64,000 bases of DNA from JALZOC01 sp035758845 (GTDB lineage Bacteria; Acidobacteriota; Vicinamibacteria; Vicinamibacterales; 2-12-FULL-66-21): assembly GCA_035758845.1 (NCBI GenBank), contig DASTVZ010000160.1, positions 1 to 64,000 on the forward strand, written 5' to 3'. This document shows positions 35,070-44,265 of this stretch, in pieces (positions within the stretch are counted from its first letter, which is position 1; every line of letters begins with the position of its first letter). The notes under the pieces were generated by a model. It was given only the letters and a program-made list of their open reading frames with translations. It was not told the origin of the DNA and did no database searches. The position numbers were made by a program, and so were the translations under genes.

Positions 35070-36257
35070 TTACCTCCCGGTCCGCTTGGTTCCGAGCACG
35101 CGATATCCATCACGTGCCCTGACGTCGTACTTTCCGTTCTTGACCTTTACCGAGATTTTCCGCCAGCTGTCGTCCTGTTTTTGATTGGTCGGCGAATACG
35201 ACAGGACATACTGATTGGCGAGCTCCTCGACGATCTCGTCGAAGACGCGATTCAGGTCCTCTGCCCGCTGCGGAAAGAATGCGCGGCCACCGGTGTCGCG
35301 CGCGTACTGTTCGAGCTTCATTTTCAGGCCCGGGACGGTGGCGCCGCCGCCGAATCCGACGGTGTAAAGCATTGCGTCGCTGGCCTGGACACGCGCCGTC
35401 GCCGTCTCGCGCGACGTGATGCTGTTGCGATCGTCGCCATCGGAAAAGATGACGATCCCCTTGCGGCCCCAATCACGGCTGACGAGATCGATCGCGCTGA
35501 CTGTCGCATCATAGAGTGCAGTGCCTCCCCAGGGCGCGAGCAGATCGACCGCTTCCTCGCGTGCCTTCGGATCCTTTTCTTTCTCGGTGGCGAGAAACAT
35601 CGTGTCGTTGAACCCGATCACCGTCGCCGCGTCGCCCGGGCGTAACTTCGACAACAACTGCTTGACCGCGGCCTTCACGTCCTCGAGCGCGTGTTCCATG
35701 CTCCCGCTCACATCGATTGCGAGCACGAGATCCAGCGGCGCATCTTCACTTCCAAGACTGCCGATCGTCTGCTTGACGCCATCCTCGACGATCTCGAAAT
35801 CCTGCTGCTTCAATCCCTTCACGAACTGCCCGCCGTGCGTGACGAGGACGGGAACGAGCACGGCGTCCGCGCGGACGTGCTCGCTGTAGCCAAGGTCCTT
35901 GGTGAACACGGTGTCCACAAGTTTCGTTCCGTCGGTCAGCGTTGCCACGACGCGCACGTGGTGGGCGCGGATCGCTTCTCCCGAATCGTAGGAACACACG
36001 AGCGGACGCCTCTCGAGTGTGCATGCAACACGGCCATCAACGCTGATGGTCATCGTCCGCAGAGCGGACACTGCGGAGTCGGGCTCGATCTTGACCTCGA
36101 TCCGGGTCAGGCCACTCATCGCTGTATCCGGCGTCGGCGCGGTGATCCGCAGCGCCGCCGCCTGGCCACCGCTCGTCGCGATGCTCAATGCCCACATGCT
36201 GGCCGTCACTGCGACGATCCGCCTTCGCGCACGCGCTTCGGCGCGACAGGCTCTCAT
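35070..36257 (-). CDS. VWA domain protein with intact MIDAS
   Basis: A 395-residue exported protein. An N-terminal Ig-like part (about 35-130, ISVDGRVACTLERRPLVCSY) precedes a von Willebrand A domain with metal-binding DVSGS (Asp172, Ser174, Ser176). The supporting Thr lies in WGGTALYDAT and Asp in IVIFSDGDDRNS. Such domains bind protein partners through Mg2+ or Ca2+. Its start overlaps the upstream gene by ATGA and its stop lies 2 bases before the next VWA gene, so the three are tightly coupled. The whole chain is consistent with the VWFA-related acidobacterial group. Partners unknown. Confidence 0.9.
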   Translation of the reverse strand: MRACRAEARARRRIVAVTASMWALSIATSGGQAAALRITAPTPDTAMSGLTRIEVKIEPDSAVSALRTMTISVDGRVACTLERRPLVCSYDSGEAIRAHHVRVVATLTDGTKLVDTVFTKDLGYSEHVRADAVLVPVLVTHGGQFVKGLKQQDFEIVEDGVKQTIGSLGSEDAPLDLVLAIDVSGSMEHALEDVKAAVKQLLSKLRPGDAATVIGFNDTMFLATEKEKDPKAREEAVDLLAPWGGTALYDATVSAIDLVSRDWGRKGIVIFSDGDDRNSITSRETATARVQASDAMLYTVGFGGGATVPGLKMKLEQYARDTGGRAFFPQRAEDLNRVFDEIVEELANQYVLSYSPTNQKQDDSWRKISVKVKNGKYDVRARDGYRVLGTKRTGR

Positions 36258-39196
36258 CGTCTCTCACCTGCGACATTGCTGGTCGAATCACTCTGCGATG
36301 AACCCTTGTCCGCCGGTGCCTGACCGACCGGCACGAGCGGTCCATCTGTCGTGAGCAAAGCCACATACTGCTCGACGCGGTCGGATTGGAGCGCCTGGAC
36401 GAATTCGACCAGACCGCGACGATCGTCTTGATCGCGACTGGTGCTCGAGTTCACGAAGTCGAGCGTGGCGGCCATGAGAACCGGCGCAAGCAGCGCCGCG
36501 GGCATGTGGAGATCGCTCAGGAGTTCCGCGATGCGGAAGTTCAGGTCAGGGAATGCGCTGGCGATCATTCCGGTATTCCAGCGGCCGGCATATATTTCCC
36601 ATGAGCGCGCCCGCACGATCCGAAGGCACAGGCATCCGGTACGCGGACCGGCAGGTGCGCCCCACGCGTCAAGATTCGTCACGCGCGCGTCACCGGCGCC
36701 GAGCCAGAAGAGTTCGATCGGCGACAGAAACACGCCGACTCGTGACGGATCGTGGGTCAACGTCCATGCCAGAAGCGTCCGTCGCTGCGGACTCAAGACG
36801 ATGGCGTCAGCGATCGCGCGGACGTCCTCTGTCGAACGCGTCGCATTCAGACGTGCGCGCCCGGCGCGGATCGCCGTTACGATCGTAGCGGCATCGGCGT
36901 CTGACAGTGACTTCGGCTCGATGAGTGCCAGCGTATCGTAGAACACACGGCGATCGATCTCTCCCACCATCGGGCGTCGAGGCGGGAATCGCATCGAAAG
37001 GCGGATCAGCGAAAAACGCGCGAGCGTGGCGTCCAGGCCGAGTAGCGAACCGGACACTCGCCAGCGTTGCCCGGCGTCGGTGCTCTCGTTGGGGACTTGC
37101 CAGATGCCCGCGCGGCTGCCGCTCGCGTGACGAAGACCGAAATCGTGGCGCGCCGCCGCGTCGGCCGCTGAGATGGAAATGCCATCACGCGGCCCCAGCG
37201 CTGCGGCATACGTCCATTCGATCAGACCCCGCGCGAGCAGCTCGTCCGCGATCAGACGTAACGTCGGCACGAGCCGCGATGCGGCGTTCAGATCGCCGGA
37301 CCGCGCGGCGCGCTGAAGTGCGTTCGCCGTATCGCGATGTGACGCGAACATCTCGGCGACGGACTCCTCGTTTTCTTGGGCCCCATCCGGACGCGCGATG
37401 CGCGAGAACGCCTGGGCTTGTTGCTGCAACGTCTCGCGCGTCGGGCGAGTGCCCAGGGCCTCGGCAATCGACAGCACCGTTCGCGCTGAGGACAGGTAGG
37501 GACGTGCTGATTCACCTTGCGATCGCGTCAGCCGGATGGCCTCGGCGCGGGCGAAATCGATGCGGTATCGAGTGCCCTCCCAGTCGAGCATGCGCGGCTG
37601 GCTTGGCTGCGGTCCCGAGAGGACGCGCAAGGCATCTTCTTCGATTGGCCCGGCGACGCTGTCGTAAACGTCGTCGACAGAGCCGTCCGCGGCCGGACCG
37701 CTCGGCCGCGTCTTTCGGGTCGATTGTGGATTGGGATCGAGCCAGTTGCCAAGCCATGCCACGACACGGCCTTCGTAGTCGCCGCGGTCGTTTAGAGGAA
37801 TTGCCGAGAGTGTCGAGACGAGCCTGGTGGCGGTCTCGGTGGTGAGGCTGCCTCGCGTCGCGGCGCGCGCGATCATCGCCAGCGCGCCTTGATATTGGGC
37901 GAGCGATCGATAGGCGCGCGATTCGTCTTCGATCGCTGTCACCTCGGCGGCGCGCCGGGCCGCTGCCGCAAACACGGCGATATCGGACACACCAGCGCGT
38001 TCCAGCGTCGCGGTCAGCACCGGATATGCACCCGCGGCACGAATCGCGTCGACCGCATCACGCGCCATTTCCTTGGTCACGCCAGTCGCGTGGCGAGAGG
38101 CGAAGAGCACCGTCAGGAAGCGCCGTCGCTGCTCGATTGCATCTGCCTTGAACACCTGCTCGCAGAGCCAGGGGAAATCAGGCGGTTGATCCCATGTAAT
38201 CGTTCCAGGCCCTTCCTGGCGCGTGCCCTTAGCGGTGTTCTGACGCACTTCGGCGAAGACAGCCGTCCAGAGCCCACGCGTCCCGGGGAGAGTGATTGAG
38301 CCGTCGCCATTAGGATCGAGTTCGAAGATGAGCAGCGCCGGGTCGAAAGACGGACGAACGAACACGCGTTGCTCGAGCGCGCGCCCGACCCACAACCGTT
38401 CGAACACCGAGTAGAGCCGTCGGCTGGCATCGACGCGGCGATCCACCTCATTCAGGTCGAGCGACAACGCAAATCGAAGCTGCGCCGTGTTCAGTTGAGC
38501 CATGGCGCCAAAGAAGAATGCGAGCCGCCCTTCGTCGGACGAAATCAGGGAGCGCACGAATTCACCCGCTTCTGCGGGACGGTGCCCGACGAGCGCCTGC
38601 CACACGGGTTCGGCGGCGGGACCGCCTGGAACCTGGACACCGGCCCGTGCGACTCGCAGGCCGGCGGCGACCGTAAAAAACGCCGCCGCGCGACGGCCGA
38701 CGATCTCCGAGATCAGTCCAGGCTGTTCCGCGATCCACGCGCGCGTCTCATCGTCGAGCGCGAGGAGCCCACTGTAAAGAAGCGCGGCGTTGCGCGATTG
38801 GGCGATCGATGCGACCAGCGTGTCAGGGGTGACGCCTGCTTGTTTCTTGAAGACGACGTCAATCCAGAACTTCGTGGCGAGCGGCAGGGGAATGGTGTCG
38901 GCTGGTCCGCGGCCCGACTTCAACTGCGCCACAAAGGCCTGCAGTACCGGTTCGCGCGCGTCAGCTTTCACGCCAAAGGGCGTGTCGTACAAGCGGCGAA
39001 TGAATTCGGTGAAAAACTGGGCGCGATCCGGATTGGCGCGGTCGCCGACAGCGGCAACCGCGGCACGAAGCCCGCCAGGAAGCGGGACTTCGGATACGGT
39101 ACCCACGTTGGTGGGAACCTGCCCGTTGGCGGGGACGACGAGCACGAACACGCCATAAAAGGCGGCGTGGAAAAGCGCCAAAAGTGCAATACGCAC
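36254..39196 (-). CDS. Large secreted protein of unknown family in the kinase/VWA cluster
   Basis: A 980-residue protein with a signal peptide (LLALFHAAFYGVFVLVVPANG) and a mostly alpha-helical pattern, rich in Ala and Arg, with no catalytic signature I recognise. An EF-hand-like loop DPNGDGSITLPGTRGLW occurs at about residue 318. A single CLCL pair lies near residue 873. The chain looks like a helical solenoid. The stop overlaps the start of the VWA gene (ATGA), and 78 bases separate it from the upstream barrel gene. The genetic link to two VWA proteins and a kinase suggests part of an envelope complex. That is inference. Confidence 0.75.
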   Translation of the reverse strand: MRIALLALFHAAFYGVFVLVVPANGQVPTNVGTVSEVPLPGGLRAAVAAVGDRANPDRAQFFTEFIRRLYDTPFGVKADAREPVLQAFVAQLKSGRGPADTIPLPLATKFWIDVVFKKQAGVTPDTLVASIAQSRNAALLYSGLLALDDETRAWIAEQPGLISEIVGRRAAAFFTVAAGLRVARAGVQVPGGPAAEPVWQALVGHRPAEAGEFVRSLISSDEGRLAFFFGAMAQLNTAQLRFALSLDLNEVDRRVDASRRLYSVFERLWVGRALEQRVFVRPSFDPALLIFELDPNGDGSITLPGTRGLWTAVFAEVRQNTAKGTRQEGPGTITWDQPPDFPWLCEQVFKADAIEQRRRFLTVLFASRHATGVTKEMARDAVDAIRAAGAYPVLTATLERAGVSDIAVFAAAARRAAEVTAIEDESRAYRSLAQYQGALAMIARAATRGSLTTETATRLVSTLSAIPLNDRGDYEGRVVAWLGNWLDPNPQSTRKTRPSGPAADGSVDDVYDSVAGPIEEDALRVLSGPQPSQPRMLDWEGTRYRIDFARAEAIRLTRSQGESARPYLSSARTVLSIAEALGTRPTRETLQQQAQAFSRIARPDGAQENEESVAEMFASHRDTANALQRAARSGDLNAASRLVPTLRLIADELLARGLIEWTYAAALGPRDGISISAADAAARHDFGLRHASGSRAGIWQVPNESTDAGQRWRVSGSLLGLDATLARFSLIRLSMRFPPRRPMVGEIDRRVFYDTLALIEPKSLSDADAATIVTAIRAGRARLNATRSTEDVRAIADAIVLSPQRRTLLAWTLTHDPSRVGVFLSPIELFWLGAGDARVTNLDAWGAPAGPRTGCLCLRIVRARSWEIYAGRWNTGMIASAFPDLNFRIAELLSDLHMPAALLAPVLMAATLDFVNSSTSRDQDDRRGLVEFVQALQSDRVEQYVALLTTDGPLVPVGQAPADKGSSQSDSTSNVAGERR

Positions 39197-39274
39197 GTGC
39201 CGCTCCGTAGGGCGCTATTCTGCTCCCGAAGGCAGAAAAAGCGAAGTGCAATTAGAGACTCATCCGCAAATCCC

Positions 39275-40600
39275 TTAGAAAGACCATTCAATTCCAATCA
39301 AGGGCGCCACTCGGTCGGCCAGGCCGCGGTCGCCGACGTTGAAACGCATGTTGAAATTGACGAGCAGACGCGAGGCGACGTTCGTTTTGAACCCCAGGGC
39401 CGCGTCCGTGACCCAGTAGGAATTCGTGCTGAATCGGATATCCGGCAGACTCGCACTGCCGGCCGCCCCGGTCGCATTGAGGGTGTAGACGCTGAGTTGC
39501 GGCGAGTTCAGCACACGCTGTCCCAGGAAGTCGAAGACCATGCTGAATCGCGGGTTGATTGCCAGGTCGGTCCCGGCAGCGTATTGGAACTGGTCGGGCA
39601 GATTCGCCTTGATTCCCGCGCGGACGTCGCCGGCCAGCACGCTCTCGCCGTTCCACTGATACGCGATGTTGGCATGAGGCGCGAACGGGCCGAATGCGCC
39701 TGAAACTGCGGCGAACGGCCGCAGCCCCATGGCGCCCGCGCCCAGAAGGTTCTGCTCGTCCCCTGTCGGCAAACGTGCATCGACTCCCGCTGCCAGGGCG
39801 CGGCTCCCTTCGCGAATCAGCATCGTCTTCATTCGCACGACGAGATCCCCGATGCCGCTGGCGGAGCCTTCCGTGAAGTACTGGTGTGTCGACCCAAAGC
39901 TGCCGAGTGCCGCCGGATCGAGAAAGTAATGGACGCCGAGGTTTGATCCGGAACCCAGCCGCAGGATTCTCGCGTTCGACAGCAACGACAGATGGGTCCT
40001 GACGATCGGAACCGCGAGCGACAAATCGATGCGGCTCGTGACCCCGTACGTCAATGCTCCGGCGAACTGGCTCACGTCGGCTTCGACGGTATTCGCCGTC
40101 GACACAACGTCGGCGCGCCCGCCGCCCAGTTCGAACGCGTCGTGCCTGAAGACCGCCGGGATGTTGGCGAGCGAAACGCCGTCGAGATGATCGAATGAAA
40201 AGAACTGATTCGAGAACCCGAACGCAAGACGACCTTGACCAATCGTCTCGGCGCGATCGGACAGGATCGGACCGAAGCTGCGAGTCGATCGGACGAACGT
40301 GCCAGTGGCAGCGTCGAACTGGTAGGTGAAGCCGGACGCCGGGGATGGCAACGGGATGGCCGTGAGTTGACCGGTCAGCGCGATGTTGACGAGGCGGAAG
40401 TCGGATTGGAAGGCACTATTGAAATGCGCCGCGTGCGTCGTGCCGTCGAGCGAGACGTCATCGCTGCTGAGCACGAGCCCGTTCGGCCCGTAGATGTCTT
40501 CGAACAACGTTGCCAACGACGCCGGTTTCGTTTGCGCATTCGCTTGCACGACAGAGGCGCACCAGGCCACCGCCACAATCACCGCCACTCTTCGCATCAT
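39275..40600 (-). CDS. Outer-membrane beta-barrel protein (MetA-pathway/transporter-like)
   Basis: A 441-residue protein with a signal peptide (VAVIVAVAWCASVVQANA). After it comes a long run of amphipathic strands (LGVHYFLDPAAL, GDLVVRMKTMLIREG, ALAAGVDARLPTGDEQNLLG, YWVTDAALGFKT) ending in GIEWSF with terminal Phe. This is the pattern of barrel proteins annotated as phenol-degradation MetA-like or transporter. Substrate unknown. ATG 40600 or 40597 are equally possible; AAAGGA lies upstream. The kinase gene ends 31 bases upstream on the same strand, so the two are probably in one unit. Confidence 0.8.
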   Translation of the reverse strand: MMRRVAVIVAVAWCASVVQANAQTKPASLATLFEDIYGPNGLVLSSDDVSLDGTTHAAHFNSAFQSDFRLVNIALTGQLTAIPLPSPASGFTYQFDAATGTFVRSTRSFGPILSDRAETIGQGRLAFGFSNQFFSFDHLDGVSLANIPAVFRHDAFELGGGRADVVSTANTVEADVSQFAGALTYGVTSRIDLSLAVPIVRTHLSLLSNARILRLGSGSNLGVHYFLDPAALGSFGSTHQYFTEGSASGIGDLVVRMKTMLIREGSRALAAGVDARLPTGDEQNLLGAGAMGLRPFAAVSGAFGPFAPHANIAYQWNGESVLAGDVRAGIKANLPDQFQYAAGTDLAINPRFSMVFDFLGQRVLNSPQLSVYTLNATGAAGSASLPDIRFSTNSYWVTDAALGFKTNVASRLLVNFNMRFNVGDRGLADRVAPLIGIEWSF

Positions 40601-40631
40601 CAGTCCTTTCGAAAATCTCCCGGTCCGTGTG

Positions 40632-42863
40632 TCAACGGCTTACGACGAATTGGATTCCTTCGATGGTCCACGCACTGCCGCTGCGGCGCAGCGACATCGT
40701 CGCGTCCGACTGCGATCGGTGGGGCTGCCCGTCGATAACGACTTCGTATCGGCGCACGAAGGTCACCGTGGCGGTGTCGTTGGCCGCGGAGATTCGCGGA
40801 TCGAGAATGCCAACGCTGATGCTCGTGGCATGGCGAAACTCATCGCGCAACCGTTGTTCTGATGCTCCAGTCAATCCCGGCCATATGCGCTTCAAGGCGT
40901 CGATGCTCCGCGATTCGATGGCTGCCTTGTACTTTGCGAGCACATCGGAGATCGCGGCGTCACGCGCGGCAGCGAGTTCCGCCGCGCTCGGCTGCGCCGC
41001 GACTGGCGGAGGCGCGACAGTCGTTGTTGGAGGCACGGTTGTCGTCGGTGCGGACGTCGTTGGCGGCGCCGGTGTCGGAGGCGCTGCCGGCTCTGGCCCT
41101 GCTTGTGTTGGGCCGGAAGGCGTCGATGCCGGTGGAGGCGGGAGTTGCGCTGTCCGAGCGATGTCGGTTGGCTTCTCGGGAGTAGTCTGCGCGCGTGCCG
41201 CGGCATCGCGCCTCGTGATCTCGTTTTGGGCCGCGACCTCTGCGCTGCGGTAAAGACCGCTGGCTTGATAGAACTTGATCGTGGCGTCACCGAGACGGCC
41301 GGCGTCGTAGAGGCGCTGCGCTTCGCGTTCGGCATTTGCCGCGGCCGTGTACGAAGGTCCGGCAATACGCTGTGCCCCTGCCGAACGTGCCGCCGATCGT
41401 GCACGCGCGACCTGCGTTCTCGCTTCATCAGCGCCGTGCCCGCGCGAGCGCGCGGCCCCGTCCTCCATGATCTGTCTCGCGTCCTTGTTCCCGGGCGCGA
41501 CGCCAAGGACTTCGCCGGCAGCGCGCGAGGCATCCTCGAACTGGCCACCCGCATAGAGGGTGCGTGCCTTGCGGAGGCCTTCGTCAACCGCTGTTGCCGC
41601 CGCGCGCGAGCGGTCCCGCAGCTGACGTGCGGCCGCATTTCCGGGATCACGGGTCAGTATCGTGTCGCAGATCCGCTCCGCCGTCGCGAAGTCTTCCGCC
41701 TCGAACGCGGTGATCGCGCTCTTCATCAGCTCTGTAATCGGCGTCGCCGGAGGGGTCGGGGCCGCGACCGGTGAACTGGGTGGACTCGAGGCATTCCGTG
41801 ACGAGTTCCACATCGCGATCGCGGCAATCGCCAGTGCGAGCACAGCGATCGCAGGCAGCAAGTAAGAACGAACGCCGGCCGGCGCCGGCGGGTTCGTCGC
41901 AGGCGGCCCGGATACCGGCGTCGGCGCTCCGGTTACCGGCAGCGGCGTCGCAACCGGCGGCAACGGGATCGGCGGCGTCACCTGGAACGGTTTGTCAGAC
42001 GGCGTGCGCAGTTCCGTCGGCGCGAGACGTGCTCCGGCGGGCGAATCCATGCCTGCCAGCTGCTGACGAAACAACGACAGCTCCAGCAGCATCTCGCTCA
42101 TGTGCTGATAGCGTTCGTCGCGCGCTTTCGACAGGGCGCGTTCGACGATTCGCACTACCTCGGAGGGAATCGCCGGATCGATGTGCTGCAGCGGCTCGGG
42201 GAACTCCTGCAGAATCTTGTAGAGCGTCGCGGCAAACGAGTCCGCATCGAAGGCGCGGCGCCCGCTGAGGAGCTCGTAGAGGACCACGGCGGTCGAAAAG
42301 ACGTCGGCCCGATGATCGATCTTGTCGCCACGAATCTGCTCGGGCGCCATGTAGTTGATGGTGCCCATCATCATGTTGCTGCGAGTGAGCTCGGACGTGA
42401 CGAGCCGCGCCAACCCGAAGTCCAGGATCTTCACCATGCCGGAATCGGTGATGAAGATGTTGGCCGGCTTGATGTCCCGGTGGACGACACCGTGGACGTG
42501 AGCAAAATCGAGCCCTTCACAGATCTCGATGGCAATGTCGATCCGCCGGCGCAGGCTCATTCGCTGCGGCGATTGCATGCGCGCAAGCAAATCCTGACCC
42601 TGGAGATACTCCATCGCGAGGTACGGCTGCCCCTCGTGCTCTCCAAGGTCGTGGATCGTAATGATGTTCTTGTGGGAGAGCTGACCGGCCGCTCGCGCCT
42701 CGCGAAAGAATCGTTCCCGCAACTCCTCGTTCTGGTCGATCGAGGTCGCGATCACCTTGACCGCGACGATGCGCTGGAGCAGCGTGTCGCGCGCGCGATA
42801 CACCGCTCCCATGCCACCCTGGCCCAGTTTTTCGATAAGTTCGTAACGACCGATCGTTTGCAT
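40632..42863 (-). CDS. Membrane Ser/Thr protein kinase (PknB-type) with extracytoplasmic tail
   Basis: A 743-residue kinase. The catalytic domain (about 1-270) has the glycine loop LGQGGMGAVY, Lys36 (VAVKVI), catalytic Asp130 in HRDIKPAN and DFG at 148-150, plus MAPEQ. A proline-rich linker precedes one membrane helix near residue 335 (YLLPAIAVLALAIAAIAMW). The outer part holds TPR-like helices (about 365-530), a Pro/Thr-rich spacer and an NTF2-like C-terminal domain (YKAAIESRSIDALKRIWPGL to IEGIQFVVSR). It heads the five-gene run with the barrel and VWA proteins and may sense an envelope signal through its tail. Confidence 0.92.
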   Translation of the reverse strand: MQTIGRYELIEKLGQGGMGAVYRARDTLLQRIVAVKVIATSIDQNEELRERFFREARAAGQLSHKNIITIHDLGEHEGQPYLAMEYLQGQDLLARMQSPQRMSLRRRIDIAIEICEGLDFAHVHGVVHRDIKPANIFITDSGMVKILDFGLARLVTSELTRSNMMMGTINYMAPEQIRGDKIDHRADVFSTAVVLYELLSGRRAFDADSFAATLYKILQEFPEPLQHIDPAIPSEVVRIVERALSKARDERYQHMSEMLLELSLFRQQLAGMDSPAGARLAPTELRTPSDKPFQVTPPIPLPPVATPLPVTGAPTPVSGPPATNPPAPAGVRSYLLPAIAVLALAIAAIAMWNSSRNASSPPSSPVAAPTPPATPITELMKSAITAFEAEDFATAERICDTILTRDPGNAAARQLRDRSRAAATAVDEGLRKARTLYAGGQFEDASRAAGEVLGVAPGNKDARQIMEDGAARSRGHGADEARTQVARARSAARSAGAQRIAGPSYTAAANAEREAQRLYDAGRLGDATIKFYQASGLYRSAEVAAQNEITRRDAAARAQTTPEKPTDIARTAQLPPPPASTPSGPTQAGPEPAAPPTPAPPTTSAPTTTVPPTTTVAPPPVAAQPSAAELAAARDAAISDVLAKYKAAIESRSIDALKRIWPGLTGASEQRLRDEFRHATSISVGILDPRISAANDTATVTFVRRYEVVIDGQPHRSQSDATMSLRRSGSAWTIEGIQFVVSR

Positions 42864-42904
42864 GCAGGGAGCGCCACGGGAGAGCCCTGGCGAGAGGTAA
42901 CCGG

Positions 42905-42933
42905 ATGATAACAGCCGACTCCAGTGCCCACAA
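42905..42933 (-). promoter_or_regulatory. Possible sigma70-type promoter of the kinase gene
   Basis: TTGTGG (42933-42928) and TATCAT (42910-42905) on the minus strand, 17 bp apart, lie 42 bases before the kinase ATG. Matches are partial. Confidence 0.35.
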
Positions 42934-43029
42934 GTGCCATCGGCGCCGAGGGATAGGGACGGGAGTACTGTGGCTTTGATGCTTCTGGCTGCCGGCGGTT
43001 GGGTTCTGGTTCGTACCGGGAGCCGTTGT

Positions 43030-43047
43030 CCGGGATCCGGATCCGAC
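43030..43047. repeat. CCGGGATC-type repeat
   Basis: A short CCGGGATCCGGATCCG copy in the gap between the kinase gene and the membrane protein gene, abutting the stop codon of the latter. Confidence 0.6.
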
Positions 43048-44118
43048 TCAATACGGCAACAACATCCCGAACGCCAGGCAGATCAGCGCATTGCCCGTGG
43101 CCATGAAAAAGTCGTCGGTGCCTCTGGGCGAGAAGAGTTCGATGAGCGTGCTCGCAATCGCAATGACCACTGCGACTCCAATCCACGCCGGGGCCATGCC
43201 TTGACCGACGACGACCCAGAGGCAGAACACCAGCGCGCTGGCGAAGCCGGCAACAGTGCCGCCGATCGACTTGCGATTGACGTCGCCAATGCCGCGAACG
43301 CGCAGTGTTTGCTTGCCGAACAGCGCGCCGCCGATCTCCGACATTGCGTCGGTGACCATGTAGGCACCCCAAATCAACGCAAATACCGCCGCGAAATGGT
43401 TCGCGGGGAAGACGTGAGCAAGGCGGCCGCCGAGCGGCACCATGACGAACTTGAACACCGTCCACAGCGTGGTGATGAGCAGGCAATTCGCGCGTGCCTG
43501 CACGCCGTCCATGACGCGCGATTGCGGTCCGTAAAAAGCCGCCGCGAGAAATCCGTCTGAGTAGTAGAACGCGAGAAACACCCAGCTGGTGATCACCGCG
43601 TCGAAGAGATTGTCCTGCAGGAAGAGCGTCGCGAATCCCGGCGACTGCTCGACGGCAACGCGCTGGTACAGGTAGAAGAATCCGGCGGCGCCGAGGGTGA
43701 TGAATCGGCCGCGGCGTCCGATCATGTCCACGATCCTGATGCGCCGCTCCGAATAGCGCGAGGTGAACGACAACACTTCGAACGGTGCGCGCATCCGCGA
43801 CGAAAACGCCTGCCGCCGTTCTTCTTTGGTAAACCCGACGAAGTATTTCAGGAGGAGTGTCTTGATGCCGTACCAGATGAATCCCCAGATGACGTAGAAG
43901 AAAAGGATGGCGCCGACGATGTTGGCGATGACTTCGCGGCCAATCTCGTAATGTTGGAAGAAGCCGCCAGTGTGGTGGGTGAGAATCGCGAAGAGCCAGA
44001 ACCCGGTCAGGGCCATGTTGAAGATGAGGGCACCGCGGAAGACACGATGTGCAGTCTGCAAGCGCGGGTCGGTCGGCGCCAACGCTGCAGAGTGTTCAAC
44101 CGTACCGGTTGTCTCCAT
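43048..44118 (-). CDS. Multi-pass membrane protein, phytol/dolichol kinase-like C-terminus
   Basis: A 356-residue protein with about eight to nine membrane helices. The last hundred residues (KSIGGTVAGFASALVFCLW, ASTLIELFSPRGTDDFFM, ATGNALICLAFGMLLPY) resemble the CTP-using polyprenol kinases (dolichol/phytol kinase, VTE5), including the ELxxPxGxDD acidic block. The N-terminal two thirds do not match anything I know. The start has a clear AGGAGG five bases upstream. A role in isoprenoid alcohol phosphorylation would follow from the motif but needs confirmation. Confidence 0.65.
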   Translation of the reverse strand: METTGTVEHSAALAPTDPRLQTAHRVFRGALIFNMALTGFWLFAILTHHTGGFFQHYEIGREVIANIVGAILFFYVIWGFIWYGIKTLLLKYFVGFTKEERRQAFSSRMRAPFEVLSFTSRYSERRIRIVDMIGRRGRFITLGAAGFFYLYQRVAVEQSPGFATLFLQDNLFDAVITSWVFLAFYYSDGFLAAAFYGPQSRVMDGVQARANCLLITTLWTVFKFVMVPLGGRLAHVFPANHFAAVFALIWGAYMVTDAMSEIGGALFGKQTLRVRGIGDVNRKSIGGTVAGFASALVFCLWVVVGQGMAPAWIGVAVVIAIASTLIELFSPRGTDDFFMATGNALICLAFGMLLPY

Positions 44119-44203
44119 GGACCTCCTGAGTTAACGCGCCATTCTAATGAGGATGCGCCCTGGTTGAAATCGGGGCGTAGAATTGCCGAACGGGTAGACT
44201 CAA

Positions 44204-44228
44204 TCCGGATCCCGGATCCCGGATCCCC
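44204..44228. repeat. CCGGGATC-type tandem repeat
   Basis: Three GGATCCC units between the divergent membrane protein gene and the FG-GAP gene. Confidence 0.75.
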
Positions 44229-44265
44229 AACAACGATCCCGACCGAGTTCGACCTGGAGGGCACC

